From: Rhabdophis nuchalis
Lineage: Eukaryota; Chordata; Lepidosauria; Squamata; Natricidae
DNA length: 64,000 nucleotides
Assembly (NCBI GenBank): GCA_039707465.1
Contig: CM077643.1
Location: 66,528,605 to 66,592,604, forward strand
Direction of reading: 5' to 3'
The position numbers and the translations under genes are program-made. Below the pieces are notes generated by a model, which was given only the letters and a program-made list of their open reading frames with translations, was not told the origin of the DNA and ran no database searches. Below, in pieces: positions 36,215 to 46,898 of the stretch; the stretch's first letter is position 1; each line of letters opens with the position of its first letter.

Positions 36215-37099
36215 ACTATATGTATATATTTCACCCTATTTTAAATTGTGAAGAAATACTGCCAATGTTTTTACTTGTTTCTAATTTATACTAAACAATG
36301 TTGCAGTCTGGATTGTTATTTAATTGGTCCTCTGAGTGACATTTGGTCTTCTGAAAGAAATCACTCAGACCGGAGTTTGCTGCCAAAAGAGGAATATGAC
36401 ATAGCCTTTACAATAGCTTAAGTGCAATTATTATATGTCAGCATTTTAGTTACCTTTAATGACGCTTACAGTAGGAAATAAAGCCTGGAAAATGACTTCA
36501 TACTAAGTAATGTACATTGCATTTGCTTGCAATACATGGTTTACATTTTCTGTTAAAGGCAATCTATAATTTTTTTTTCTTAAGTCAGTTGTACATTTAG
36601 TTTAAAAGGGAAATGTTCAGTTTAAACAGAACATATATTCATGTATGCTTATTTCTTCCTTCCAGAGAAAGGGCGAATATAACCCTTGCAATAAAGAAGT
36701 GGTCTGGCAAGAACATTCTACCCCAAGCCATTCAGAGTCTGCAAAAGAGCCCCAGTTAGAGGCATTTCTGCTATATTCTTACTAGCTGTTAGAAATAATT
36801 ATCATGGTTAATATGCCTGAGTTTTTTTGGACAGTTATAAAAATTAATAAAAACTATCTTAGTGGCATTGTCCCAAACTGTATAACATCTTCTGGAAGTT
36901 GTACCAGAAGGCAGGAGATGACATATTGAGAAGGAAGAGATGAAGATGAGAGAGGAAAGCAAGATATGGTTGTGTCACAACACCCTGTTAAGCCCCAATT
37001 AAGGGAGGAAGCATACTGCTTTCCTTTTCTGCTTTCGGATCATCACCAGAGACCATCTAGACAGAAAGCTATGAGTTCCGTTGTGTACTTTTTTTATAT

Positions 37100-37315
37100 G
37101 TGTGTTAGGTTTTTGAGCTGATCAATAAATAAATCAGGGAGACTAGGATAGATCTATTTCAAGCTTTTTAGCTCTCATCAACTAGCCATACCCTTACTGG
37201 GATTTGAACCGGGGCTAGTAAGGGTATGGCTAGCTGATGAGAGCTAAAAAGCTTGAAATAGATCTATCTTAGTCTCCCTGATTTATTTATTGATAAGTTC
37301 AAAAACCTAACACAC
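37100..37315. repeat. Foldback element, 99-bp arms with 18-base loop
   Basis: The left arm (37100-37198) and right arm (37217-37315) are reverse complements with about four mismatches. The loop (37199-37216) contains GGATTTGAACC, which on the minus strand is GGTTCAAATCC, a perfect Pol III B-box type sequence of a tRNA T-arm. There is no obvious A box and no clear target duplication; the left arm follows ATATAT-like sequence and the right runs into a CA repeat. It could be an inverted duplication of a tRNA-derived SINE fragment or a MITE. Confidence 0.9.
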
Positions 37316-37319
37316 ACAC

Positions 37320-37435
37320 AAAAACTTTCTTTCTGTCTCTGTTTGTGTGTCTGTCTGTCTCTATCTCTGTCTGTCTCTCTCATCTTTTTATCTCTCTCTC
37401 TCATCTCTCCCTCTCTCTCTCCCTCCCCCCTCTCT

Positions 37436-37525
<90 letters not shown>

Positions 37526-37560
37526 GACAGACACACACACACAGACAAAGAGAAAGAAAA
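37320..37560. repeat. (CT)n then (CA)n then (GA)n microsatellite block
   Basis: An impure TCTG/TCTC region, about 36 pure CT units (37436-37508), 8 or more CA units and a purine-rich AGAAAG end. The LSLSLS and HTHTHT open frames are artefacts. Confidence 0.97.
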
Positions 37561-38789
37561 GAAGAAAGAGAGTGAAAACAGAGAATAATTTAAAATACTG
37601 GTTTTAAATTTCCTGAAAGAAGACATTTTACATAGATGGTTGTCTGACCCTTTGCCATTCTTTGAGAGCTTAAAAAGGCTTACACGGGCATATCTCTTCA
37701 GTTTGTCCCCTGAATAAAAGAGAAGATGGAAAGTAACAAAATAACTAAAAAATTGAAAGAAATCATAGAGAATTGAGACAGTGGAGAATGTTAGAAAGGC
37801 ACAGAAAATAGGAGGAGGTTGGGGGATATGGTAAAGTGAGACTGCCCAGAGATTGTTCCAGGCTTAATTAAAAGCAAATAAGACATCCCTGTTGTCTATT
37901 CCTAACCATTAGAGGCTATGAAATGGACATCTCCAGGAAGTTTGGATATGGTAATCTTAAAATGTTTCCTATATAGCAATTGGGAGTTTCTAGATTAGAA
38001 AATGCTACTACTGCTGCTACTAAAGTATTGGCTTATGTTGATGTCCCTATGGGTTCAGATGTCTTGGGCACAACAGTCATTACCCATAAGAACTGCCTGT
38101 CTATACTGACTCAGGAGATAGAAACTTTGACTAAAAATGACAAATCAGAGAAGGATGTATTCTTAATGTGGATATCCAAGATACCTGATCATAACATCTT
38201 AAAGTCGCACAATTGGAAAAAGCTGTTTAGGCCACTGAGTAAGCCCCCTGCTTAGAGCTGGAATCCAATGAAAGCCAGAACAAATGTCTAGCGAAGCTCA
38301 GCTTGATCCTATCCAGCTAAAGAAGCCAATGACCTTTTCGAATAATTGTTCCCGATCCCCCCCACCCCATTCCCCTTGCATTATTGTAGCCTGAGCTGTA
38401 TACAGTATTGTGATTCTGCTTTGGAACAAGCATGGGGCATTTTATCCTGTCCTTTCACCTCAGTATGTTAAAGAATGATATTTTTGCTAACGAAAACGAA
38501 GGCTGCATCATTGTAAAAGCCAGGTATTCTAAACAAGCTTCAGCTCAGGGGCTTTCACTTTTGTCCTAATGCATTTTAAGGGTCCCTGTGGGAACTGTTT
38601 TATGAAAAGTAAAATGTCAGAAAGCGTAAGTTTCTGGAATAGATTTTGCACAAGTAAAGAGGAAAATGAGAGTAATTGCTAAAAGTAGATAAGAAGCAGA
38701 GATTCTACATATGAAATGACCCACAAGCTGGCCATCTGGGTGAAATGTGCGGAATGAATAGGACTTAAAGAATTAATCACTTTGTCAGG

Positions 38790-41700
38790 CCTGCAGCCAT
38801 CTTTGGGCGAAGCGCAAACTCAGGGGGTTCCTTTTTAACTTTTTAATTCCAGGGAGGAGGGGGGAACAGTCAGGCGGGGGGGGCGACAAACTACAGGGCC
38901 GGCCGGCAGAAGTAGAGAAACAGAGGAGGGGGAAGGGGGGGTCATTTCCACTGAGGTATTTTCCATCAGTTTGGTTTTGGGGAGGGGCAGGGGCAGTGGG
39001 AGACGGGATGGGCATTACCTGTTGGAGGACCATGGCCACTGGCTACAGGCGGTCATGTGCTCCAACCCCCCATGCTCCCATCGCAGACTAGGAGGGCAAG
39101 GACCACAGAACAGGGGCCCTAGGCTGATGTTGTGCAACGCCAGGTCGGTGGTACAAAAAGCCCCCCTCATCCATGACCTTGTGTCAGAGGGGGACCCGGA
39201 CCTGGTGGGTATAACGGAAACCTGGTTGGGCCACAAGGGAGGACTACCCCTCGTAGAAATGTGCCCACCAGGCTACCGAGCCTTCCATCAGCCTAGGGCC
39301 CTGGGGAGGGGTTGGGGTGGTGATTATGGTTAGGGAAGGTCTTGAGCCGAAGGAGACCACGATCCCTCAGACGACCGGGTGCGAGTCCCTCATCGTGAAG
39401 TGGGGCCTAGGGAGGCAGTTGGGCGTGTTAGTTGTATACCTGGCTCCCCGCTATGTAACAACAGCCCTGCCCGAGCTCCTGGAGGTGATACCCAAGGCGG
39501 CGGTTGAGACCCCCAGACTGTTGGTCATGGGGGACTTTAACCTGCCGTCAGGAGGCGAAACCGCCGGAGTAGCTCGGGAGTTCATGGCTTCCATTACAGC
39601 CATGGACCTGATCCAGGTAGTTTTGGGCCCTACCCACGAGGGTGGACACACCCTGGATCTCATCTTCGTCTCGGGACAGTGGAGTCGTGATCTGGGAATA
39701 GGGGATTTAGTCATCACACCCCTGTCATGGACAGATCACGCTCTCCTTCGGCTCGACTTTCCGATCGCTACACCCCATCGCGGGGAGGCGGAACCGGATA
39801 TTCCTATATGGTTCCGCCCCAGGCTTCTGATGGACCCGGTAAGGTTCCAAAGGGAGCTTGGGCCAATTTCTGTGGACTTGCCCCGCGACTCGACTGAGGA
39901 CCTAGTGGCCGCATGGTTAAGTGCGGCCGCGGGGGCCTTGGACCGAGTCGCGCCCGAGCGGCCTCTCTTGCGGCGACGATCCACCCGGGCTCCTTGGTTC
40001 ACCGAGGAGCTTAGGGAGATGAAGCGCCACAAGAGACACCTAGAGAGCAGATGGAGATCCTCTCGCTCCGAAGCCGACCGAACACTAGTGAGAACCTACA
40101 TTAGGACTTACCTGGTGGCGATAAGAGTGGCCAAACGTGAGTATTGTGCCACTCTTATTGCATCCGCAGATAACCGCCCTGCCGCCCTGTTTGGGGTGAC
40201 CCGCTCCCTCCTTCAACAGAGGCCCCTCGCGGGAAGCCCCTCTACAGGAATTTGGGATTTATCTGCAGGAGAAAATCACTCGGATTCGGAGCGAGCTGCC
40301 CTCCATCGACAGTGGTCCAGCTGAGCGGTCCGAGGTTGCTCTTGAGACACCATCTTGGGAGGAGTTTGATTTTGTTACTACCGAGGATATGGACAAGTTG
40401 TCAAAGAGACTTAGGGCTACCACATGTTTATTGGACCCGTGTCCCTCCTGGCTTGTACTGGCATCCTGGGAGACGACACGAGGCTGGCTCCAGGGCATTG
40501 TCAACGCATCTTTGAGTGAGGGGTCCTTGCCTGCCGTCTTGAAAGAGGCGGTAGTAAGGCCCCTCCTCAAGAAGCCGTCCCTGGATCCAGCATTACTAGA
40601 GAACTATCGTCCCGTCTCCAACCTTCACTTTTTAGTGAAGGTTGTTGAGAGTGTGGTGGCCCAACAGTTTCCGCGACACTTGGAGGAAGTTGATTATCTA
40701 GACCCGCGCCAGTCCGGCTTCCGACCCGGGCATAGCACCGAGACGGCATTGGTCGCGTTGGTTGATGATCTCTGGAGGGCGCGGGATAGAGGATATTCCT
40801 CTATCCTAGTCCTATTAGACCTCTCAGCAGCTTTTGATACCATCGACCATGGTATCCTATTGCGCCGACTGTGGGGGTTGGGGCTGGGAGGCACCGTTCT
40901 ACGGTGGTTCTCTTCCTACCTCTCTGGTCGGTCGCAATATGTGTTGGCAGGGGGGCAGAGGTCGGCCTCGAGGCCCCTCGTATGTGGGGTACCTCAAGGG
41001 TCGGTACTCTCGCCCCTACTGTTCAACCCATACATGAAGCCGCTGGGCGAGATCATCCGTGGTTTTGGGGTGGGATATCATCTGTACGCTGATGATACTC
41101 AGTTGTACATATCCACCCCAGACCACCCCAACGATGCCGTCGAGGTCATGTCCCGGTGTTTGGAGGCCGTACGGATCTGGATGGGTAGTAACAAACTCAG
41201 GCTCAACCCGTCCAAGACTGAGTGGCTGTGGCTTCCGGCACCCCGGTTCAGCCAGATTATTCCAACTCTGACCATTGGGGGCGAAACACCGGCCCCCGTG
41301 GAGAGGGCGCACAATTTGGGTGTCCTCCTGGATTCCCGGCTGTCCATGGAGGACCATGTGGCAGCCGTGGCCAGGGGGGCTTTCCATCAGGTACGCCTGA
41401 TGCGCCAATTGCGGCCCTTACTGGACCGGGCTGCCCTTTGCACAGTCACTCAGGCCCTCGTGACCTCTCGACTCGACTACTGTAATGCTCTCTACATGGG
41501 GCTTCCCTTGAGGTGCACTCGAAAGCTGCAGTTAGTCCAGAATGCAGCTGCGCGGGTGATTACGGGAGCGCCTAGACACTCCCACATAACACCTATCCTG
41601 CGCGAGCTGCACTGGCTTCCTGTGGTCTTTCGGGTGCGCTTCAAGGTTCTGACGACCATCTTTAAAGCGCTCCATGGCTCGGGGCCTAGTTATATGCGAG

Positions 41701-42126
41701 ACCGCCTCCTGCCCCATACATCCCTCAGACCAATACGCTCCCACAGAGAGGGCCTCCTCAGGGTGCCGTCGGCCGGACAATGCCGACTGGCGACACCCAG
41801 GGGGAGAGCCTTCTCTGTGGCAGGTCCAGCCCTTTGGAATGACTTACCCCATGAACTTCGCACCATCTCTGACCTCCGCCTCTTCCGCAAGTGTCTTAAG
41901 ACACATTTGTTCCATCTAGCCGGCCTAGCGTAGCCCCCTATACTGACTTTTAGATAGTTTTTAAATTTGGGGATTTTAATCTGGTTTTAGCACAGGTTCT
42001 ATTGAATTAGTTTTTTAAATTTTATATGATGTTTTGTATGTATTTTAATTTTCCTGTGCGCCGCCCTGGGTCCGTTTGGAGAAGGGCGGGGTATAAATTG
42101 AATAAATATAAATATAAATATAATAT
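38790..42126 (+). mobile_element. CR1-type LINE, nearly complete ORF2 copy
   Basis: The longest LINE copy in the window. It holds a GC-rich 5' part, an endonuclease domain, a reverse transcriptase domain, a 3' UTR with CTGTGCGCCGCCCTGGGTCC and a (TATAAA)n-type tail. GC content and CpG density are far above the flanking intron. The 5' boundary is uncertain and no ORF1 was recognised, so it is either 5'-truncated or has a short leader. It sits in intron 2 in the sense direction of KCNK10. I call it CR1-type on the RT sequence; the L3/L2 side of that superfamily is possible. Confidence 0.93.
39127..41933 (+). pseudogene. CR1 ORF2: endonuclease plus reverse transcriptase, two frameshifts
   Basis: Non-LTR retrotransposon polyprotein. 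Endonuclease: NARSVVQKAPLIHDL, then VGITETWL (acidic catalytic motif) near 39205, GDFNLP near 39530, and a WTDHALLRLD motif near 39735 in place of the usual SDH. Reverse transcriptase: VVRPLLKKPSLDPA, NYRPVSNL, GFRPGHSTETALVAL, LDLSAAFDTIDHG, GVPQGSVLSPLLFN and the catalytic HLYADDTQLY near 41090, then the thumb and C-terminal region to LAGLA. The frame changes near 39310 in a G-rich run and again between about 40210 and 40260, where the copy differs from the 42.1-kb copy by a 4-bp and a 12-bp indel. The RT part (40389-41933) is open for 514 codons. Recently active lineage, but this copy is broken. Confidence 0.93.
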
Positions 42127-44110
42127 AGTATTGTGCCACCCTTATTGCATCCGCAGATAACCGCCCTGCCGCCCTGTTTGGGGTGACCCGCTCCCTCCTT
42201 CACCAGAGGCCGCGGGAAGCCCCTTTGCAGGGACGTGCAGAAGAATTTGGGATATATCTGCAGGATAAAATCACTCGAATTCGAAATGAATTGCCCTCCA
42301 CCAAGAGTGGTCCGGTCGGATTGTCCGAGGCTGTTCTTGAGACACCATCTTGGAAGGAGTTTGTCTTTGTTACTACCGAGGATATGGACAGGTTGTCAAA
42401 GAGACTTAAGGCTACCACATGTTTATTGGACCGGTGTCCCTCCTGGCTTGTACTGGCATCCTGGGAGACGACACGAGGCTGGCTCCAGGATATTGTGAAT
42501 GCTTCTTTGAGTGAGGGGTGCTTGCCTGCTGTGTTGAAAGAGGCGGTAGTGAGGCCCCTCCTCAAGAAGCCTTCCCTGGACCCAGCATTACTAGAGAATT
42601 ACCGTCCGGTCTCTTTTTAGCGAAGGTTGTAGAGAGTGTGGTGGCCCAACAGTTTCCGCGACACCTGGAGGAAATTAATTATCTAGACCCACGCCAGTCC
42701 GGCTTCCGACCCGGTCACAGCAACGAGACGGCATTGGTCGCATTGGTGGATGATCTCTGGAGGGCGCGGGATAGGGGATATTCCTCTATCCTAGTCCTAT
42801 TAGACCTCTCAGCGGCTTTTGATACCATCGACCATGGTATCCTATTGTACCGACTGGGGGGGTTGGGGCTGGGAGGCACCCTTTTGCAGTGGTTCTCGTT
42901 CTACCTCTCTGGTTGGTCGCAATATGTGTTGGCAGGGGGGCAGAGGTCGGCCTCGAGGCCCCTCTTATGCGGGGTTCCTCAGGGGTCGGTCCTCTCGCCC
43001 CTCCTGTTCAACACCTACATGAAGCTGCTGGGCGAGATCATCCGTGGTTTTGGGGTGGGATATCTTCTGTACGCTGATGATACTCAGCTGTACATATCCA
43101 CCCCAGACCACCCCAACGATGCCGCCGAGGTGTTGTCCCGGTGTTTGGAGGCCGTATGGATCTGGATGGGTAGTAACAAACTCAAGCTCAACCTGTCCAA
43201 GACTGAGTGGCTGTGGTTTCCGGCGGCCCGGTTTAGCCAGGTAACTCCAACTCTGGCCACTGGGGGCGAAACACTGGCCCCCGTGGAGAGGGCGCGCAAT
43301 TTGGGTGTCCTCCTAGATTCCCAGCTGTCCATGGAGGACCATGTGGCAGCCGTGGCCTGGGGGGCGTTCCATCAGGTATGCCTGATGCACCAATTGCGCC
43401 CCTTACTGGACCGGGCTGCCCTTCGCACAGTCACTCAAGCACTCGTGACATCCCGACTTGACTACTGTAATGCTCTCTACATGGGGCTTCCCTTGAGGTG
43501 CACTTGAAAGCTACAGCTAGTCCAGAATGCAGCTGCGCGGGTGATTACGGGAGCCCCCAGATACTCCCGCATAACACCGCTCCTACGCGAGCTGCACTGG
43601 CTACCTGTGGCCTTTCAGGTGCGCTTCAAGGTCTTGACGACCATCTTTAAAGCGCTCCATGGCTCGGGACCTAGTTATATGTGAGACCTTCTTCTGCCCC
43701 ATACATCCCTTCGTCCGATCCGCTCCCACAGAGAGGGCCTTCTCAGGGTGCCTTTGGCCGGGCAATGCCGGTTGGCGACACCCAGGGGAAGGGCCTTCTC
43801 TGTGGCGGGCCCTACCCTTTGGAACGACTTACCCCCTGAATTACGCACCATCTCAGACCTCCGCCTCTTCCGCCAGTGTCTAAAGACACACCTTTTCCAT
43901 CAAGCCAGCCTAGCGTAACCTTCCGCTGTGACTGCTTTTAGACAGTTTTAAATTGGGGATTTTAATTGATTTTAGCACAGGTTGGGAGTTTAATATCTTT
44001 TTAAATTTTATATTGTTATATTTGTATGTTTTTAATTCCTGTGCGCCGCCCTGGGTCCTTCTGGAGAAGGGCGGGATATACATTTAATATAAATAAAAAA
44101 TAAATAAATA
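42127..44110 (+). mobile_element. Second CR1-type LINE, head-to-tail, 5'-truncated
   Basis: Begins with GTATTGTGCCAC, matching 40142 of the first copy, directly after that copy's A/T-rich tail. It carries RT motifs DLSAAFDTIDHG and LLYADDTQLY. An 11-bp deletion near 42613 (in NYRPVSN) shifts the frame. TGA stops replace Arg CGA codons near 43505 and 43681, as expected from CpG decay. Ends in GGGCGGGATATACATTTAAT plus a TAAATAAATAA tail. Sequence differences throughout show that it is not a recent duplicate of the first copy. Confidence 0.94.
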
Positions 44111-44289
44111 ACTCTTTTCTTTTGGATCTTTGGCCTGCCACACTTTCTATTATTCTACTATGCATTTTCTATTGTGGGAAAATGGGAGGGGTGATTGTAC
44201 GGAGTTAGATGCTATGTAGCCATAACAAAATTCTTTCTAGAAAGCCAAGGTCATCCTTTGTCTTTACACCTCTGCACCTGACCAGAACT

Positions 44290-44517
44290 GAATGGGTGGA
44301 ACTGCCAGCATGGCAGTGGAAAATTGGGCCATGTGATGAACTTGTGGGTGTGGGGGCAAGATCTTGAACTTTTAACTGGGTGGGGAAAACCGGGAAACTT
44401 TCAGATTCAGGTTTTCCCAGATGTGTCAACATGGCTCTCTTAATAAATTGGAACTTTGAGTAATACTTTGCCTTGGACTCTGATTTACTTTTGGATACTA
44501 TTTGGAACCCTGACACG
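44290..44517 (+). repeat. Possible solo LTR fragment (tentative)
   Basis: Contains AATAAATTGGAACTTTGAG, then a stretch ending GGAACCCTGACA, which resembles the R-U5 end of an LTR (a polyadenylation signal followed by a short region ending in CA). I recall similar sequence scattered in snake genomes. No matching 5' TG end or flanking duplication was established. Confidence 0.3.
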
Positions 44518-45024
44518 CTTTGCTATTTATATGATACAGATTTTAAACTTAAGGTCTATTTGTAATGGTCATAGCAACATTCTCATTGTACCAGGTGCTA
44601 TCTGCCTAAGAAAAGCAAGTTTAAAAGAATAAAGTTAAGAGAGGGAAGAACATTTTCCTAACGTGATGATGATTGCACTTATTGTCCCATTTAAGTAAAA
44701 GTTTACTTCACATCCTGGAGTTTGTTTTCAATGTTCAGTTTTACCTGTTAATAGTCCTCAGCAAGTCTGCATAAAATTCCTTTGAATCTGCTAATGAATA
44801 TACAGTACATTGAACAGTTCCCATACATAGCAGGTCAGATTTTAGCATAGTACTTCTCTTAGTTCAGTAAATATGAACCAAGAAAAAAAATTTTCCAGAA
44901 TAGATTTGAAAAATGTCTGTTCATTGTACATTCTCATTTATGGTAATGCTGGGGTCTTGCTAATTAGTAAGCCTTCCCTACAGTTTTTGAGCTGTTTGTG
45001 TATTCTTTACAGATTTTAACAGAT

Positions 45025-45130
45025 TAACAGAGTTGGAAGGGACCTTATAGGTCATCTAGTCCAACCCCCTGCCCAAGCAGGAGGCCCTACACCATTTCTG
45101 ACAAATGGCTATCCAATCTCTTCTTGAGAT
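45025..45130 (-). mobile_element. CR1 3' end, minus strand
   Basis: AGAGTTGGAAGGGACCTTAT, then AGGTCATCTAGTCCAACCCC, then GACAAATGGCTATCCAATCT: the reverse complement of the conserved CR1 3' end also seen at 54600-54713 (+) and 50672-51150 (-). Short truncated insertion. Confidence 0.85.
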
Positions 45131-45422
45131 AAGAATGAGAAAATTTTACACAGGACAAGCTTGAATCTCATTTTTCCCCTCCAGTGCTTCACTTTATATA
45201 AATGCAAATGTTTCCTAGATAAACACACATTTTGGTATTATTTTCAGTTTTCATGTGCTGCAGTGACAGTTTCTTTCAGTAACCTGGAACCGTAGCTACT
45301 GAAACATTAACAGAGTATGTAGGTAAATCATTTTTCCAGGGTCCTACTTTCTTCTGGACAAATCTTTTGGTTCTCTTAGTTCATTTACTTCCTACCGTCA
45401 ACTTGGAATTTTGATCATCTGT

Positions 45423-45600
45423 TAATAATAATAATAATAATAATAATTTATTATTTCTAGACCGCCCCCTCTCCCCATGGGGACTCGGGGCGGTGCACAG
45501 GTAGCATAAAAGCAATATATAAACAACAACAATAAATATAACAACAAAATTTAAAAACCAATATCCTGCCCAACACATGCACTTATTAGACGCCCTTAAT
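45423..45600 (-). mobile_element. CR1-type LINE 3' tail, minus strand
   Basis: A (TAA)n tail then TAGACCGCCCCCTCTCCCCA and GGGACTCGGGGCGGTGCACA: the reverse complement of the 3' UTR end of the 6640-type family (CCGCCCTGAGTCCC...GGGG). The UTR continues to about 45600 and is diverged. Confidence 0.85.
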
Positions 45601-46763
45601 AAAACCACCAATGTGCTCTCTTTTCTGGTGGGATTAGGTTATCTTTGCTGAGAGAGACACATTGTGTGCCATTGCCATTTCATCTTAACATGGCACCACA
45701 ATTCCTACATGTATGAAGTATGGTGCATGTGGAACTAAATTTGAAGACAATGAAAAAACTTTTATTATGTATTTGTTAACCAAAGTTTTATACCAGCCAA
45801 GTAGTCTCATAAATGTCACTTGGTGATAACTAAATGCAGAATGCCATTAAATTGTGCACAGCTTTAATAGGTCACCGCTTGTTTACTTGTTTTCACACCA
45901 ACAGAAGTAATGTGGGCAATTAATTGGCCACAAAGGAAGATGATTTTCTTTATTGCATAAGTCGTCTTCCTGTATAGGATTTTTACAGGTCTGGTTTGTT
46001 ATTTTCACTTTTCAAAACATGTTCTTACAAACTGTGTCTCCAGTGTGTGTGTGTTAATGATAAAGATGATTACATGTACAAAACAGCAATATAAAGGACA
46101 CTTTAGCATTGCATTTATTTTCCAAAGGAGGGAAGTACAGCACTGAAACAACATCAACATCCTACACAGAAAAGAAAGAAGAGCTTATGCAGATTATGCA
46201 TTGTTTCCTTTGTTTGGGACCAAAAAAAAAGCTTTGGGAGAATTTGAGTTTTCTAGATTACTGAGGCCAATTGCAGAAGAAAGTGGCTTAGAAATCAGAA
46301 GCCCAAGGGAGAAAAGCCTGGATAGCAGGGACATTCAGAGAGAAGACCAACAATGTCTAAATTTGGTGCACAAGGGTGTGTGAGTGAAGCCCTGTCTCTT
46401 TTTGTGCATGCAATGAATGCTAGTCATGTCAAAAAGGGTTGAATTTTCAGTTATCATGTTTCACCCTCCATTTTGACAATGTGAGCACATTGTGAGCACC
46501 AAATGTGAGCACCAAAATGCTCTAGTCTGTTTGAAAATGTTAATTTGAAATTTCAAGTTAGCACTCAAAGAGAATATATAACTGGCATGCATGTGACACA
46601 AGACTTATTAATCTGTTGCATTTCTACATTCAAGTGGGAAAAAACAATCTCTTGGGAATCCCAGATTCCTGTTTCTTGAATCCTGGATGCACATTAGATA
46701 TTACATATACTTGTAGATGGAAAGCAGTCAATAATATGTTGACTTGCAAGGTAGTCTCTAGAG

Positions 46764-46898
46764 CAGGGGTGGGCAAACTTTGCAACTTTAAGTCTGAAGG
46801 ACTTCAGCTCCCAGAATTCTCCAGCCAGCAAAGCTGGCTGGAGAAGTCTGGGAGCTGAAGTCCTTCAGACTTAAAGTTGCAAAGTTTGCCCACCCCTG
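46764..46898. mobile_element. hAT-type palindromic MITE, near-perfect hairpin
   Basis: CAGGGGTGGGCAAACTTTGC at the left and its exact complement at the right, flanked by a perfect 8-bp duplication CTCTAGAG (46756-46763 and 46899-46906). Folding at the AAAG centre gives a stem of about 66 bp with a single mismatch. The arms share AACTTTAAGTCTGAAGGACT with the 9832 copy. The near absence of mutations suggests a young insertion. Confidence 0.95.

Noticed and set aside
37199..37216. tRNA gene suggested by the B-box in the foldback loop
   Set aside because: No A box, acceptor stem or anticodon arm can be formed; only a T-arm-like stretch is present.
37343..37607. LSLSLS/HTHTHT frames
   Set aside because: Translations of (CT)n and (CA)n arrays.
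37980..38255. 91-codon open frame as a small gene
   Set aside because: Starts at TTG, has no recognisable domain or splice signals and lies in intron 2; most likely chance or an old repeat.
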